Positions 16,778 through 25,186 of a stretch of 64,000 nt of DNA are shown in pieces. The notes beneath the pieces are model-generated. The model saw only the letters and a list, made by a program, of their open reading frames with translations. It was not told the DNA's origin and did not search any database. A program made the translations under genes and the position numbers. Source of the DNA: Parahoeflea alexandrii (GTDB lineage: Bacteria > Pseudomonadota > Alphaproteobacteria > Rhizobiales > Rhizobiaceae); contig NZ_JAPWHB010000004.1 of assembly GCF_027214025.1 (NCBI RefSeq), positions 310,001 to 374,000 of the forward strand, given 5' to 3'. Position 1 is the first letter of the stretch; each line of letters opens with the position of its first letter.

Positions 16778-17677
16778 TCAGGTCAGCACGACACCTTCAT
16801 CCTTGGCCTTGTGCCCCGGCTCGACATGGATGATCACGCGGATGCCTTCGACCTCCTTGCGCAGCGCCGTTTCCAGCCGGTCGCAGATCCGGTGCGATTC
16901 CTCCACGCTCATGTCGCCGTCGACGACCAGATGAAACTCGACGAAAGAGGCCCGGCCCGCCATTCGGGTACGGATGTCGTGCGCCTCGATGGCGCCGGCG
17001 GCCTCGGCCTTGATGATGTCATGGATGCGCAGTTCATCGGCAGAATCGATGGCCCGGTCCATCAGCCCGTCGACGGAGGAGGCGATCACTTTCCAGCCCT
17101 GCCACAGCACATTGAAAGCGACGATCAGCGCCAGCAGCGGGTCAAGTCTTGGCTGGTCAAAGGCCAGTGCCAGGCCGAGCCCGAAGATCACGCCAACCGA
17201 CGTCACCACGTCCGACAGGATGTGATGGCCATCGGCCTGCAGCGCCGGTGAACGGTGGCGGCGGCCTATCCGCAGCAGCGCCGCGGCCCAGATGCCGTTG
17301 ATCACCGCGGCGCTTGCATTGACGGCCAGACCCAGCACCGGCGCCTCGATCCGCTGCGGCGCGAGCAGTCCGCCCACGGCCTCATGCACGATCAGCAGCG
17401 CCGCGACCACGATCAGCACGCCTTCGAGAACGGCGGAAAAATACTCGGCCTTGTGATGGCCGTAAGGGTGGGAGATATCGGCGGGCTTCTGCGCGTAACC
17501 GATGGCGATGAAGGCCGCCGTCGCGGCAATCACATTGACGATGGATTCAAGCGCATCGGAGTAAAGCGCGATCGATCCGGTCAGGTACCAGGCGACGAAC
17601 TTGAGTCCCATCACGCCGAAAGCCAGCGGAATCGACCAGAACGCCAGCCGGCGGATGGTTCTTGAGGCCTGCGGCAC
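16778..17677 (-). CDS. cation diffusion facilitator (CDF) family transporter
   Basis: A 299-residue inner-membrane metal exporter. About six hydrophobic segments are followed by a ~90-residue cytoplasmic domain (from RIHDIIKAEAA onward, including HDIRTRMAGRASFVEFHLVV). Metal-site helices show YSDALESIVN and DGHHILSDVVTS; the second Asp of the first motif is replaced by Ser in a DALES arrangement. HPYGHHKAEY lies between them. Start is GTG at 17677, five nt after the cytochrome c stop, which implies co-translation. Substrate could be Zn, Co, Fe or Mn; the motif does not decide it. Last gene of the trp-linked transcript. Confidence 0.88.
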   Translation of the reverse strand: MPQASRTIRRLAFWSIPLAFGVMGLKFVAWYLTGSIALYSDALESIVNVIAATAAFIAIGYAQKPADISHPYGHHKAEYFSAVLEGVLIVVAALLIVHEAVGGLLAPQRIEAPVLGLAVNASAAVINGIWAAALLRIGRRHRSPALQADGHHILSDVVTSVGVIFGLGLALAFDQPRLDPLLALIVAFNVLWQGWKVIASSVDGLMDRAIDSADELRIHDIIKAEAAGAIEAHDIRTRMAGRASFVEFHLVVDGDMSVEESHRICDRLETALRKEVEGIRVIIHVEPGHKAKDEGVVLT

Positions 17678-17682
17678 GCCGT

Positions 17683-18042
17683 CTAGTCCTGCAGCGAAGC
17701 GATATAGGCGATGATCGCTTCGACCTGTTCGGGCGTCGCGATGAACTCCGGCATGTCCGGATGGCCCGAATAGATCCGCCCGTCGGAAAACGCTTCCTCG
17801 AGCGCATCCATCGGGAAGCTGTCGGACAGCTTGCGGAAGGGTGGCGCAGCCTCGTGCGGGCTGGCGTCGGCTTCGCCCACCGCATGGCATTTGCCGCAAT
17901 TGATTTCGACCAGTTCCCGGCCCGCTTTCAGTTCATCGCCGGACTGCGCCCGGGCGACGTCTACTCCCGGCAGGAGACACAGCGCCGAAGTCGCCAGCAC
18001 CGCAGCGACCATCAGCCTGTCCACCTTGTGCATCCGCATCAT
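17683..18042 (-). CDS. small periplasmic c-type cytochrome
   Basis: A 119-residue protein with an N-terminal signal peptide (hydrophobic [15 protein letters not shown], cleavage near ARA-QS). One haem site CGKCH lies at residues 49-53, with a candidate axial Met in HPDMPEF. This is a class I cytochrome c layout, acting as a periplasmic electron carrier. Its ATG overlaps the trpE(G) stop by four bases (ATGA), and the CDF gene starts five nt after its own stop, so it is the middle gene of a translationally linked trio. Confidence 0.9.
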   Translation of the reverse strand: MMRMHKVDRLMVAAVLATSALCLLPGVDVARAQSGDELKAGRELVEINCGKCHAVGEADASPHEAAPPFRKLSDSFPMDALEEAFSDGRIYSGHPDMPEFIATPEQVEAIIAYIASLQD

Positions 18043-20228
18043 GCTGCCTCCACCTTCTTCCGGCGCGCCAGATGCGCCACGACATTCTCGATCATCCGCA
18101 TGCCTGCATCCTGGCCCAGCGTCATGATCGATTCAGGATGAAACTGCACCGCCGCGATCGGCAGGCTTTCATGCTCGAACGCCATGATCACCCCGTCATC
18201 GGTCTCCGCAGTAACACGGAATTCCTTTGGCAATGTGGCGTAGTCGGCAAAAATCGAGTGATAGCGCCCGACCGTCACTTCCTTTGCCAAGCCTGAAAAA
18301 ATGATCCCGTTCGACGATACCCGGATTCGCGACGGCTTGCCATGCACCGGCACCGCCAGTTCCCGCAGGCTGCCGCCGAAGCTTTCGGCCAGTGCCTGCA
18401 GGCCGAGACAGACACCGAAGACCGGAAGATCCCGCGCCCGGATCTGCTTGATGGTTGCGGCACAATCGAAATCCTTCGGGCTTCCCGGTCCCGGCGACAG
18501 CACCACCAGATCCGGCGACACCCGGTCGAACACCTCGTCGGCCACCGGCGCGCGCACCGTGGTCACCTTGGCCCCGGTCTGGCGGAAATAGTTTGCCAGG
18601 GTGTGGACGAAGGAATCCTCGTGGTCGACCAGCAGGATCGAGGTGCCCTCGCCCACTTTCGCGGTCTCGCGGGCCCCGGAGCCGGCATTGCCAAGCTTCG
18701 CATCGCGGATCGCCGACAGCATCGCCGACGCCTTCAGCTCGGTCTCGGCTTCCTCTTCCTCGGGATTGGAATCGAACAGCAATGTGGCGCCGGCGCGCAC
18801 CTCGGCAATGCCGTCCTTGATGCGGATGGTGCGGAGCGTCAGGCCGGTATTCATGTCGCCGTTGAAGCTGACCATGCCGACTGCACCGCCATACCAGGCG
18901 CGCGGGCTCTTCTCGTTGTTTTCGAGAAACCGCATCGCCCACAGTTTCGGGGCGCCGGTCACCGTCACTGCCCAGGCGTGGCTGAGAAACCCGTCGAACG
19001 CATCCATGCCGTCGCGCAAGCGGCCCTCGATATGGTCGACGGTGTGGATCAGCCGCGAATACATCTCGATCTGCCGGCGGCCGATCACCTTCACCGAGCC
19101 CGGCTCGCAGACCCGGCTCTTGTCGTTGCGGTCGACGTCCGAGCACATGGTGAGCTCGGATTCGTCCTTCTTCGAATTCAGCAGCTTGAGGATCTGCTCG
19201 GAATCCGAGATCGCATCCTCGCCGCGCTTGATGGTGCCGGATATCGGGCAGGTCTCGATCCGCCGGCCATTGACCCGCACGAACATTTCCGGCGAAGCCC
19301 CGACCAGGTACTCCTGGTTCCCCAGATTGATGAAGAACGAATAGGGCGACGGATTGATGGCCTTGAGCCGCCGACTGATTTCCGACGGCCGCGCTTCGCA
19401 GCGCTCGAAGAAGGTCTGTCCGGGAACCACCTCGAACAGATCTCCGCGGCGAAAACTGTCCTTGGCGCGCTTGACCAGTTCGGCATATTCGCCCGGCGTG
19501 TGATCGCCGCGCGGCGGCACCCGGTCGGCTGGCTTGAACGGTTCGGGCGCAATCTCCGCATCCCGGCCTTCGGTGTTCACGCCGTCGAGGCTGAAATCAT
19601 AGCGGTCGATCCAGGCTTTGGCGGCATGGTGGTCGACCACCAGGATCTCGTCGGGCAGGAACAGTAGCAGGTCCCGCTGATCGTCGGGGCGCGCCAGTTT
19701 CGGCGCCACCGGGTCGAACTGGAAGGCAAGATCGTAGCCGAACGCGCCATAGAATCCGATATTGCCGTCTTCGGCCGAATGGAACAGATCGACGATCACC
19801 CGCAGCACCGAAAACACGGTCGGTGCCCGCGAGCGTTCTTCCTCGGAGAAGACCCGGTCGGGCCGGGCGATCTCGATCTCGATCTTCCGCGCGTCCTGGC
19901 CGGTGATCGCAAATTCCGCATGTCCCCGGAGACGGCCAGCGAGAATGGAAATCAGCGCCTCGCCGCGGCCGTTATAGGCTTCGATGGTCAGGTTCCGCTC
20001 TCGCGAGGAGATCCCCAGCGGCGGATCGACAATCGCCGTGTCCCAGCGGGTGTAACGGCCCGGATACTCGTAGTTCGACGAAAACACCGCTCCGCGCCGG
20101 CTGTCGAGCGCATCGATGTAGCCCGAGATGGCATCCGCGTAAGGGGTTTCGCGCCGCCGGCGGGTGACCAGAACCCCGCCACGTGTCTGGTATTGCGCTG
20201 CGCTGTCTGAAAGTACCGTGGTGCCCAT
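18039..20228 (-). CDS. trpE(G): anthranilate synthase, fused TrpE-TrpG
   Basis: A 729-residue single-chain anthranilate synthase converting chorismate and glutamine to anthranilate, the first step of tryptophan synthesis. The component I (chorismate-binding) part occupies about residues 1-510, with [29 protein letters not shown] and [11 protein letters not shown]. The class I glutamine amidotransferase part occupies the last ~200 residues with VLSPGPGSP, the nucleophile Cys in [11 protein letters not shown] and the His-Glu pair in AVQFHPESI. The fusion is characteristic of rhizobia and relatives. ATG 20228 has GGAG seven nt upstream and is preferred to the in-frame TTG at 20234. Regulated by the trpL attenuator. 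Confidence 0.97.
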   Translation of the reverse strand: MGTTVLSDSAAQYQTRGGVLVTRRRRETPYADAISGYIDALDSRRGAVFSSNYEYPGRYTRWDTAIVDPPLGISSRERNLTIEAYNGRGEALISILAGRLRGHAEFAITGQDARKIEIEIARPDRVFSEEERSRAPTVFSVLRVIVDLFHSAEDGNIGFYGAFGYDLAFQFDPVAPKLARPDDQRDLLLFLPDEILVVDHHAAKAWIDRYDFSLDGVNTEGRDAEIAPEPFKPADRVPPRGDHTPGEYAELVKRAKDSFRRGDLFEVVPGQTFFERCEARPSEISRRLKAINPSPYSFFINLGNQEYLVGASPEMFVRVNGRRIETCPISGTIKRGEDAISDSEQILKLLNSKKDESELTMCSDVDRNDKSRVCEPGSVKVIGRRQIEMYSRLIHTVDHIEGRLRDGMDAFDGFLSHAWAVTVTGAPKLWAMRFLENNEKSPRAWYGGAVGMVSFNGDMNTGLTLRTIRIKDGIAEVRAGATLLFDSNPEEEEAETELKASAMLSAIRDAKLGNAGSGARETAKVGEGTSILLVDHEDSFVHTLANYFRQTGAKVTTVRAPVADEVFDRVSPDLVVLSPGPGSPKDFDCAATIKQIRARDLPVFGVCLGLQALAESFGGSLRELAVPVHGKPSRIRVSSNGIIFSGLAKEVTVGRYHSIFADYATLPKEFRVTAETDDGVIMAFEHESLPIAAVQFHPESIMTLGQDAGMRMIENVVAHLARRKKVEAA

Positions 20229-20278
20229 GTTCAAACTCCATTTGAACCGACCGGGGTATCCTGGGCCAGCGGGTCAAA

Positions 20279-20312
20279 CAAAAAGCCGCCGGACCTTGAG
20301 GTCCCGGGCGGC
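20279..20312 (-). terminator. trp attenuator terminator
   Basis: On the minus strand GCCGCC-CGGGACC, loop TCAA, GGTCC-GGCGGC followed by TTTTTG forms a strong intrinsic terminator between the leader peptide and trpE(G). Confidence 0.88.
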
Positions 20313-20349
20313 TTGTTGATCTCTAACGCGCATGCGTGGTCAAGGCCGC

Positions 20350-20397
20350 CTAGAAGCGAACCCACCACCAATTGTTCTGTGCCACGTGCATCGTCAT
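20350..20397 (-). CDS. trpL: trp leader peptide
   Basis: A short frame ending QNNWWWVRF then stop, with three consecutive Trp codons, 121 nt upstream of trpE(G). It corresponds to the known rhizobial trpL (the S. meliloti peptide also ends with a WWW block). Starts at 20397 (15 residues) or 20391 (13 residues) are in frame. The promoter spacing puts the transcript start at about 20397, suggesting leaderless translation. When Trp-tRNA is scarce the ribosome stalls at WWW and the terminator at 20279-20312 should not form. Confidence 0.92.
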   Translation of the reverse strand: MTMHVAQNNWWWVRF

Positions 20398-20868
20398 GAC
20401 AAAGCTCTTAGCGCAGGCGGTGACATGCTTCAAGTGGGGAAGAATACTTCATGCGTCTTCGCCGTTGATGCGCAGTCGCAAACAAAACCGGGTTCTGCCT
20501 GAATACCACGCTCTCCATGGGCAAACGCCCTCGATCACAGCCTGACTTCGAAACGGCAGCGCCTGCTCCTCAACTCATTCTGGAGCCGATGCTACTGCCT
20601 TGACTTCGTCATGATCTTGTCTAACAGTTTAAGCATGAAACTTTATCGCACTCATGTTTCCAGGTTTTTCAGGGCCTTTCCCATCGCGGAAATCTGACCC
20701 TCGGTCCGGCGACCTGCGCCCCCGGACCGCGGGGCAAACATGCGGGTATGCGGACGGTCTGACGACACTTCGAACTCTCTGCTGCTAACGGCGCGACAAT
20801 CCCAGAATCTGTAGCAACACGTCCCTCGTCCCCCGTGACCAGGGCAATACAATTGCGTGGACAAATCA
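20398..20868. other. divergent intergenic region between trpL and the Rnk-like genes
   Basis: About 470 bases. It holds the trp promoter at its left end and must hold the promoter of the first Rnk-like gene at its right. A TTGACT at about 20600 could be a -35 box, but I see no good matching -10. No gene or repeat recognised. Confidence 0.5.
20405..20433 (-). promoter_or_regulatory. putative trp promoter
   Basis: On the minus strand, TTGAAG (20428-20433), 17 bp, TAAGAG (20405-20410). The leader ATG at 20397 begins seven bases after the -10 box, the same arrangement as at the leu leader. Confidence 0.6.
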
Positions 20869-21285
20869 ATGCAAGCGAAGCCTCGTCGCAAGCCCAGGAT
20901 CACCATCAGCGAAGGCGATTACAATCGGCTCAGCAACCTCGCTGTGGCCTGGGAGCAAAACAACCCTTTCATCGCAGCGTGCCTGATGAATGAAATCGAC
21001 CGCGCCCGTATCGTCAGTGACCGGAGCATGCGTGCGGCCTTTGTCAGAATGGGATCAACCGTGACCTATGTGGTCGACGGCAATCCGGGCAGGACGGTGA
21101 CACTCGTCTACCCCGCAGATGCCGACATCGAAGATGGAAGAATTTCGATAACCACACCGGTCGGCACAGCTCTCATTGGCCTCAAGGCAGGACAATCGAT
21201 CAGTTTCCTGACCGGCAATGGCCGGGCACACGATCTGACCGTGATTGAAGTCACCCAGAACCCGGAAGGCTATCAGGATCGATGA
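20869..21285 (+). CDS. Rnk-like / GreA-GreB C-terminal-domain protein, copy 1
   Basis: A 138-residue protein. The ITISEGDYNRLSNLA start and the GSTVTYVVDG..RTVTLVYPADADIEDGRISITTPVGTALIGLKAGQSI block match the regulator-of-nucleoside-diphosphate-kinase (Rnk) family, whose C-terminal half is the GreA/GreB FKBP-like fold that binds RNA polymerase. ATG 20869 is used; a GTG at 20857 is in frame. A second, divergent paralogue follows on the same strand. Role (anti-Gre factor or stress regulator) is inferred from family. Confidence 0.83.
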   Translation: MQAKPRRKPRITISEGDYNRLSNLAVAWEQNNPFIAACLMNEIDRARIVSDRSMRAAFVRMGSTVTYVVDGNPGRTVTLVYPADADIEDGRISITTPVGTALIGLKAGQSISFLTGNGRAHDLTVIEVTQNPEGYQDR

Positions 21286-21449
21286 CCGTCCTTCGGATCT
21301 GCTTTCAACACCCGATCGGGGTCTTGCTCATGACAGGATCACCTCCCCTGCATCCGGCGCTGCAACGAACGCGGCCCGATGCAGGGGAGACGGTTTTCCC
21401 TGACCCTTTTGTGCGCCGCCATAGACGCCGGCGCGGTTGGAGTTCCGCC

Positions 21450-21920
21450 ATGTGGAAAAAGCAGAAATGCACCCTGACAAGCAAAGACATCACCATTCTT
21501 CAGACAATGTACGACCGTCGCCATTCATTGGCGGATTCCGTACACGAGCTGCTCAAGCACAAGCTCGACAATGCGATTGTGGTCTTCAGTGAGGACATCG
21601 ACGCCAAAACCGTCACCCTGAACACACGCGTGCGCTACCGTATCGGCGACGGGCAACCGCAAACCGCCATCATCACGCAAGGTCGAATGGATGGAATGGT
21701 CGGCCAATGCCTTTCACTGGGGACGGTGCGTGGGCTGGCGTTGCTGGGCTTGACCGAGACTGATGAGCTCTCGCTCCCTCGCCAGGGCAACACAGCGCCT
21801 GATCGTCTTGTCGTCGAAGCCGTGCTGTTCCAGCCCGAAGCAGCCAGGCGGGAACGCCTGAAGCAGGAACTCACGGCTCGCACGCTTCGCCTCGTTCACG
21901 ATGCATCACTGATGGAGTGA
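21450..21920 (+). CDS. Rnk-like protein, copy 2 (divergent)
   Basis: A 156-residue relative of the preceding protein. LTSKDITILQTMYDRRHS aligns with the ITISEGDYNRL start, and VTLNTRVRYRIGDG..TAIITQGRMDGMVGQCLSLGTVRGLALLGLTETDEL aligns with the GreA/B-like half, but sequence identity is low. It lacks the PVG..L motif in usual form and has a charged C-terminal extension (REALKQE-like). The frame is open back to 21282, overlapping the first gene's stop, so the start is uncertain; ATG 21450 has a weak TTGGAG nine nt upstream and gives the family length. Confidence 0.65.
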   Translation: MWKKQKCTLTSKDITILQTMYDRRHSLADSVHELLKHKLDNAIVVFSEDIDAKTVTLNTRVRYRIGDGQPQTAIITQGRMDGMVGQCLSLGTVRGLALLGLTETDELSLPRQGNTAPDRLVVEAVLFQPEAARRERLKQELTARTLRLVHDASLME

Positions 21921-21976
21921 CTGCTCCATAACGAGGTCTGAATCTTTGGAGGAGCCAGTTTCGCCTCGAACAGTCC

Positions 21977-22009
21977 TTGAACCACCCTTGTACCACCCTT
22001 GTACCACCC
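21977..22009. repeat. three tandem 11-nt repeats
   Basis: TTGAACCACCC, TTGTACCACCC, TTGTACCACCC in direct succession after the second Rnk-like gene and running into a hairpin. Confidence 0.75.
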
Positions 22010-22030
22010 CGGGCCTTGAGGTCCGGGGTG
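22005..22030 (+). terminator. probable terminator after Rnk-like genes
   Basis: Stem CACCCCGG / CCGGGGTG around a ten-base loop, followed by TGTGTTTCC. The T-run is weak; it may be a bidirectional hairpin between converging genes. Confidence 0.5.
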
Positions 22031-22037
22031 TGTTTCC

Positions 22038-22826
22038 TCAGGCATCTTCGACGTTGATGCGCCGCCAGGCCGCTTCTGCGAAGGAATAGAGCGCAAACAG
22101 CAGGAACCCTGCCCCCGTCGCCCCCAAAAGCCACGCCCCGAACCGAAGGCCGGCGATGAAATCAAGCGCCGCGGCGAGGCTCGCCCGCCCCTCCTGCCCG
22201 GCAAGACCGTGGCGGAACAGCAGGAACGCAATGACGAGGAAAATGATGCCGCGGGCGCACAATCCGCCGATCGCGGCAACGTCGATCCACCGCTCTGCCT
22301 GAGGCGAGGCCTCGATGTGATCGCGATATCTTCGGCTGAGCGCCTTCCAGACATGCGCACCGCCGACAATCACGAATATCGCGCTCAGGATCAGCGACAC
22401 CGGACCGGCGCCGATAAAGCCGGCGGCCGTGCGCGCGAACCCGCCACCGGAACCATCTCCGGAAGAAACCATGCCGCCCCACCACAGCGAAAAGGCATAG
22501 AGCATCAGAAAGCCGTAGGTCGTTGCCGATCCCAGCAAGCCGGCACGCACCGCCAGTCCCGCAGGCTTGATGCCGTGATCATCGGTATCGAAGATCGCCT
22601 GCACAACCCGCCAGAGGCAGTAGCCGGCGAGGCTGACGATGAGAAGCGGCGTCAGGATGGCGCTTGCCGTGGACTGCGTGATGAACCGCACCGCGTCCTT
22701 TGAGTCGCCGCCGCTGCCGGTGGTCAGCGCGGCGCTGGCGATGAAGAGGGCCAGCACCAGGTAGACCAGGCCGCGTGCGCCGTAGCCGAGCCGCGCGAAC
22801 GGTTTGAACCAGTCATGCCAGGTCAA
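22038..22826 (-). CDS. DUF1206 family membrane protein
   Basis: A 262-residue membrane protein built of three repeats, each with two hydrophobic helices and a start like ARLGYGARGLVYLVLALF, RAGLLGSATTYGFLMLYAF and AAIGGLCARGIIFLVIAFLLF. This is the DUF1206 layout; function unknown. Start is TTG at 22826, overlapping the PAP2 stop (TTGA), which implies translational coupling. A longer open frame upstream simply overlaps the PAP2 gene in another phase and is rejected. Confidence 0.8.
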   Translation of the reverse strand: MTWHDWFKPFARLGYGARGLVYLVLALFIASAALTTGSGGDSKDAVRFITQSTASAILTPLLIVSLAGYCLWRVVQAIFDTDDHGIKPAGLAVRAGLLGSATTYGFLMLYAFSLWWGGMVSSGDGSGGGFARTAAGFIGAGPVSLILSAIFVIVGGAHVWKALSRRYRDHIEASPQAERWIDVAAIGGLCARGIIFLVIAFLLFRHGLAGQEGRASLAAALDFIAGLRFGAWLLGATGAGFLLFALYSFAEAAWRRINVEDA

Positions 22827-23578
22827 CGGCCAGGTTCCCTGGCCTGCCAGGGCAAGCCTTTCGCCTTGCGCCTTTGCAGCATGTGCACGATCAGCCAGGT
22901 AAAGCTGGCCCAGGCGGCGCCGAGCGCCCAGCCGGCGGCGACATCGCTCGGCCAGTGCACACCGAGATAGACCCGGCTGACACCGACCATCACTGCAACC
23001 AGCACCGCGACGCCGAGCACATAGGCCCGGGCGCGCGCGCTTTCGAGATAGCCAATGACGATGGCCGCCAGCGTCAGGTAGGCCACGGTCGTCACCAGCG
23101 CGTGTCCGCTCGGGAAACTGGCGGTATGAACTGCGTCGAGATGGTCGACCAGATCGGGCCGCGGACGCGCGTAATACTGCTTGAGCGTCTGGCTCAGCAG
23201 CGCACCCGATCCCACCGACAGCACCGCATAGACGGCCGCGCCGTAGCGCCGCGTCACGATGAAGAAGCCGGACACTGCTGCGAGCGTCAGCATGATCAGC
23301 GGGTATCCGCCGATTGCGGTGATCTCCAGCGCTGTCTCCTGCAGCCAACCCGGCCCCAGCGGCCGGGCCGGATCCCCCGGCACCCGCATCATCAGAAACA
23401 GCGTTTCGTCGAGATTGCGGATTTCGCCCTCGGCCATTTCGTCGGCGATCTGGATGAAGGCATAGACGCCGAGCATGACGATACCGAGCAGCAGCACCGG
23501 CATGCGATTGGCGTTGCCGTTCTTCAGTCCCCGCACAAGCCACTCGCGCGCCTTTTGCAAAATCGGTTTTTCAGTCAC
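22823..23578 (-). CDS. PAP2 superfamily phosphatase
   Basis: A 251-residue membrane phosphatase of the phosphatidic acid phosphatase type 2 family. The three signature motifs are present: KQYYARPRP, PSGHA and SRVYLGVHWPSD, which carries the catalytic His and Asp. About six hydrophobic helices surround them. Likely substrates are lipid phosphates or undecaprenyl pyrophosphate. Start is GTG at 23578. It is translationally coupled to the DUF1206 gene, and the pair may act together in the envelope. Confidence 0.92.
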   Translation of the reverse strand: MTEKPILQKAREWLVRGLKNGNANRMPVLLLGIVMLGVYAFIQIADEMAEGEIRNLDETLFLMMRVPGDPARPLGPGWLQETALEITAIGGYPLIMLTLAAVSGFFIVTRRYGAAVYAVLSVGSGALLSQTLKQYYARPRPDLVDHLDAVHTASFPSGHALVTTVAYLTLAAIVIGYLESARARAYVLGVAVLVAVMVGVSRVYLGVHWPSDVAAGWALGAAWASFTWLIVHMLQRRKAKGLPWQAREPGR

Positions 23579-23767
23579 GCAGTCCCTGCCCCACTTTACT
23601 CGTGTCCATCGTGGACAATTCCCCGGCAGCCGTTTCGTTCCAACAAATGCACAATCCGCACGCCCGATCCTTACAAAGGCTTAATCTTCCGGTCATCGCG
23701 CGGAAAGGTGCGGGCCGCCACCTTCAACGGGTCCAGAACATCAAGACCAACCGAAAAGGGGAACATC

Positions 23768-24544
23768 ATGGACCGTCCGCTATCCTATCTCGTTATCGCC
23801 GGCATCACCATTGCCGGAATTGCCGCAAGCGCCGTCGCGGCAAACTCGGCGTCCGGCTCCGTCTCCATCACCAAAAGCCGCGGCAAGATCTGCATGACCT
23901 CGAACGGGCTGCCAGATCATGCCACCGGCAGATTTCCCAATTCCGGCAATCCGCACAGGATCGCGGCCCAGTTCATTGAGGTGTGCGTGCCGGAGAAACC
24001 GGTCAAGACCACCCGCGCCACGGAACTCCGCGGCTCGACCGGTTTTGCGCTCAACGGCGTCATGATCCGGCCCGGCACCGCCGATTATTACGATCCGTCC
24101 TCGCCGCGCGGTTTCAGCCGCAATCCGGCCTCCGGATGGAAGCTCGACGGCAAGGGCGCCGGCGCCATGCTGGGGCTCGACCAGAACAACGCCCATGTCG
24201 ATCACCGCGGCCTCTACCATTACCACGCCAAGCCGACGGGCTTTCTCAGTGGCAAGAACTCCACGCTCGTCGGTTTCGCCGCAGACGGGTTTGAAATCCA
24301 CTATGTCGGCTCGGGAGCCAGATCGGGATACAGCCTCAAACCCGGAAACCGCAACGGCGGCCCCGGCGGACGGCATGACGGCACCTATGTCCAGGACTGG
24401 CAATACACCGGCGGCACTGGCAAGCTCGACCAGTGCAACGGCGGCACGCTCAACGGCAAGTTCGTCTATTTCGTCACCGACAGCTATCCCTATTTCCCGC
24501 ACTGCGCCTGGGGCAAGGTCAGCCGCGATTTCGGCAGGCCCTGA
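23768..24544 (+). CDS. secreted YHYH-domain protein
   Basis: A 258-residue exported protein. The signal peptide covers about residues 1-25 (hydrophobic LVIAGITIAGIAASAVA, cleavage near VAA-NS). The mature part contains the name-giving GLYHYHAKPTG motif, DHRG before it and AADGFEIHYVG after it. Several Cys residues (for example CMTSNG, EVCVPE, LDQCNGG, FPHCAWG) could form disulfides. AAAAGGGG precedes the ATG. YHYH proteins are secreted and uncharacterised; some sit beside copper or lipid genes. It is transcribed alone. Confidence 0.85.
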   Translation: MDRPLSYLVIAGITIAGIAASAVAANSASGSVSITKSRGKICMTSNGLPDHATGRFPNSGNPHRIAAQFIEVCVPEKPVKTTRATELRGSTGFALNGVMIRPGTADYYDPSSPRGFSRNPASGWKLDGKGAGAMLGLDQNNAHVDHRGLYHYHAKPTGFLSGKNSTLVGFAADGFEIHYVGSGARSGYSLKPGNRNGGPGGRHDGTYVQDWQYTGGTGKLDQCNGGTLNGKFVYFVTDSYPYFPHCAWGKVSRDFGRP

Positions 24545-24716
24545 CTCCCAGCTGCCGCTGTCACGACCCATTGTCGCGGCTGCGCGCAAGCCGCGACTTC
24601 ATTGCCGAACGCGATGTTATCTGCCGGTCGATTGATCCCCATCAAGGTCCTCACTGCCGCCAGCGATTATGGAAGAACTGTCTCAATCACCTTCACAGCA
24701 CAACAAGGAGAAATCC

Positions 24717-25082
24717 ATGGACACGCAGGATAGCAAGGGGAAGAGAACTTTCACCGAGGAAATCGAGGTCCTGGGCGACCAGCTTGTTCAGCAGGTCAAG
24801 GACCTCTTGAAGGAAGGCAATGTCCGGCAGTTGCGCATCCGGGCGTCCGACGGCGACATCGTGCTGGAAACGCCGCTGACCTTCGGCGTGGTCGCGGGCG
24901 GCGCGGTGGTGCTGGCAGCCCCTTGGCTTGCGATCCTCGGCGCCATCGCCGCTTTCGTCACCCGCGTTCAGCTGGAGGTCGTGCGCGAAGTCGATGACAC
25001 TGACGCGGAAGCGGCAGACAATGCAGATAAGCCGGCGACCGGCGCGGCAGATGAACCGGCCGACAAATCGGGCGGCATCTGA
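24717..25082 (+). CDS. DUF4342 domain-containing protein
   Basis: A 121-residue protein. The N-terminal half has the DUF4342 pattern (EEIEVLGDQLVQQVKDLLKEGNVRQLRI). It continues with LETPLTFGVVAGGAVVLAAPWLAILGAIAAF as one long hydrophobic stretch, then an acidic, Ala/Asp-rich tail (EADNADKPATG-like composition). AAGGAG lies six nt before ATG 24717. One membrane-inserted hairpin or amphipathic anchoring is likely; function unknown. Confidence 0.8.
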   Translation: MDTQDSKGKRTFTEEIEVLGDQLVQQVKDLLKEGNVRQLRIRASDGDIVLETPLTFGVVAGGAVVLAAPWLAILGAIAAFVTRVQLEVVREVDDTDAEAADNADKPATGAADEPADKSGGI

Positions 25083-25186
25083 CGCAACGCCTCTGTCATC
25101 CCGGTGAAATCCTTTGCCACTAGAACACGGGGTCAACGGCCTCCCGCCGGAATAAAGTCGTTGCCCACCGGCCAGGAAAGACCGTC

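Noticed and set aside
22827-23543. Upstream extension of the DUF1206 frame to 501 residues
   Set aside because: The added part overlaps the PAP2 gene in another phase and has no hydrophobic-helix pattern; TTG 22826 at a TTGA overlap explains the start.
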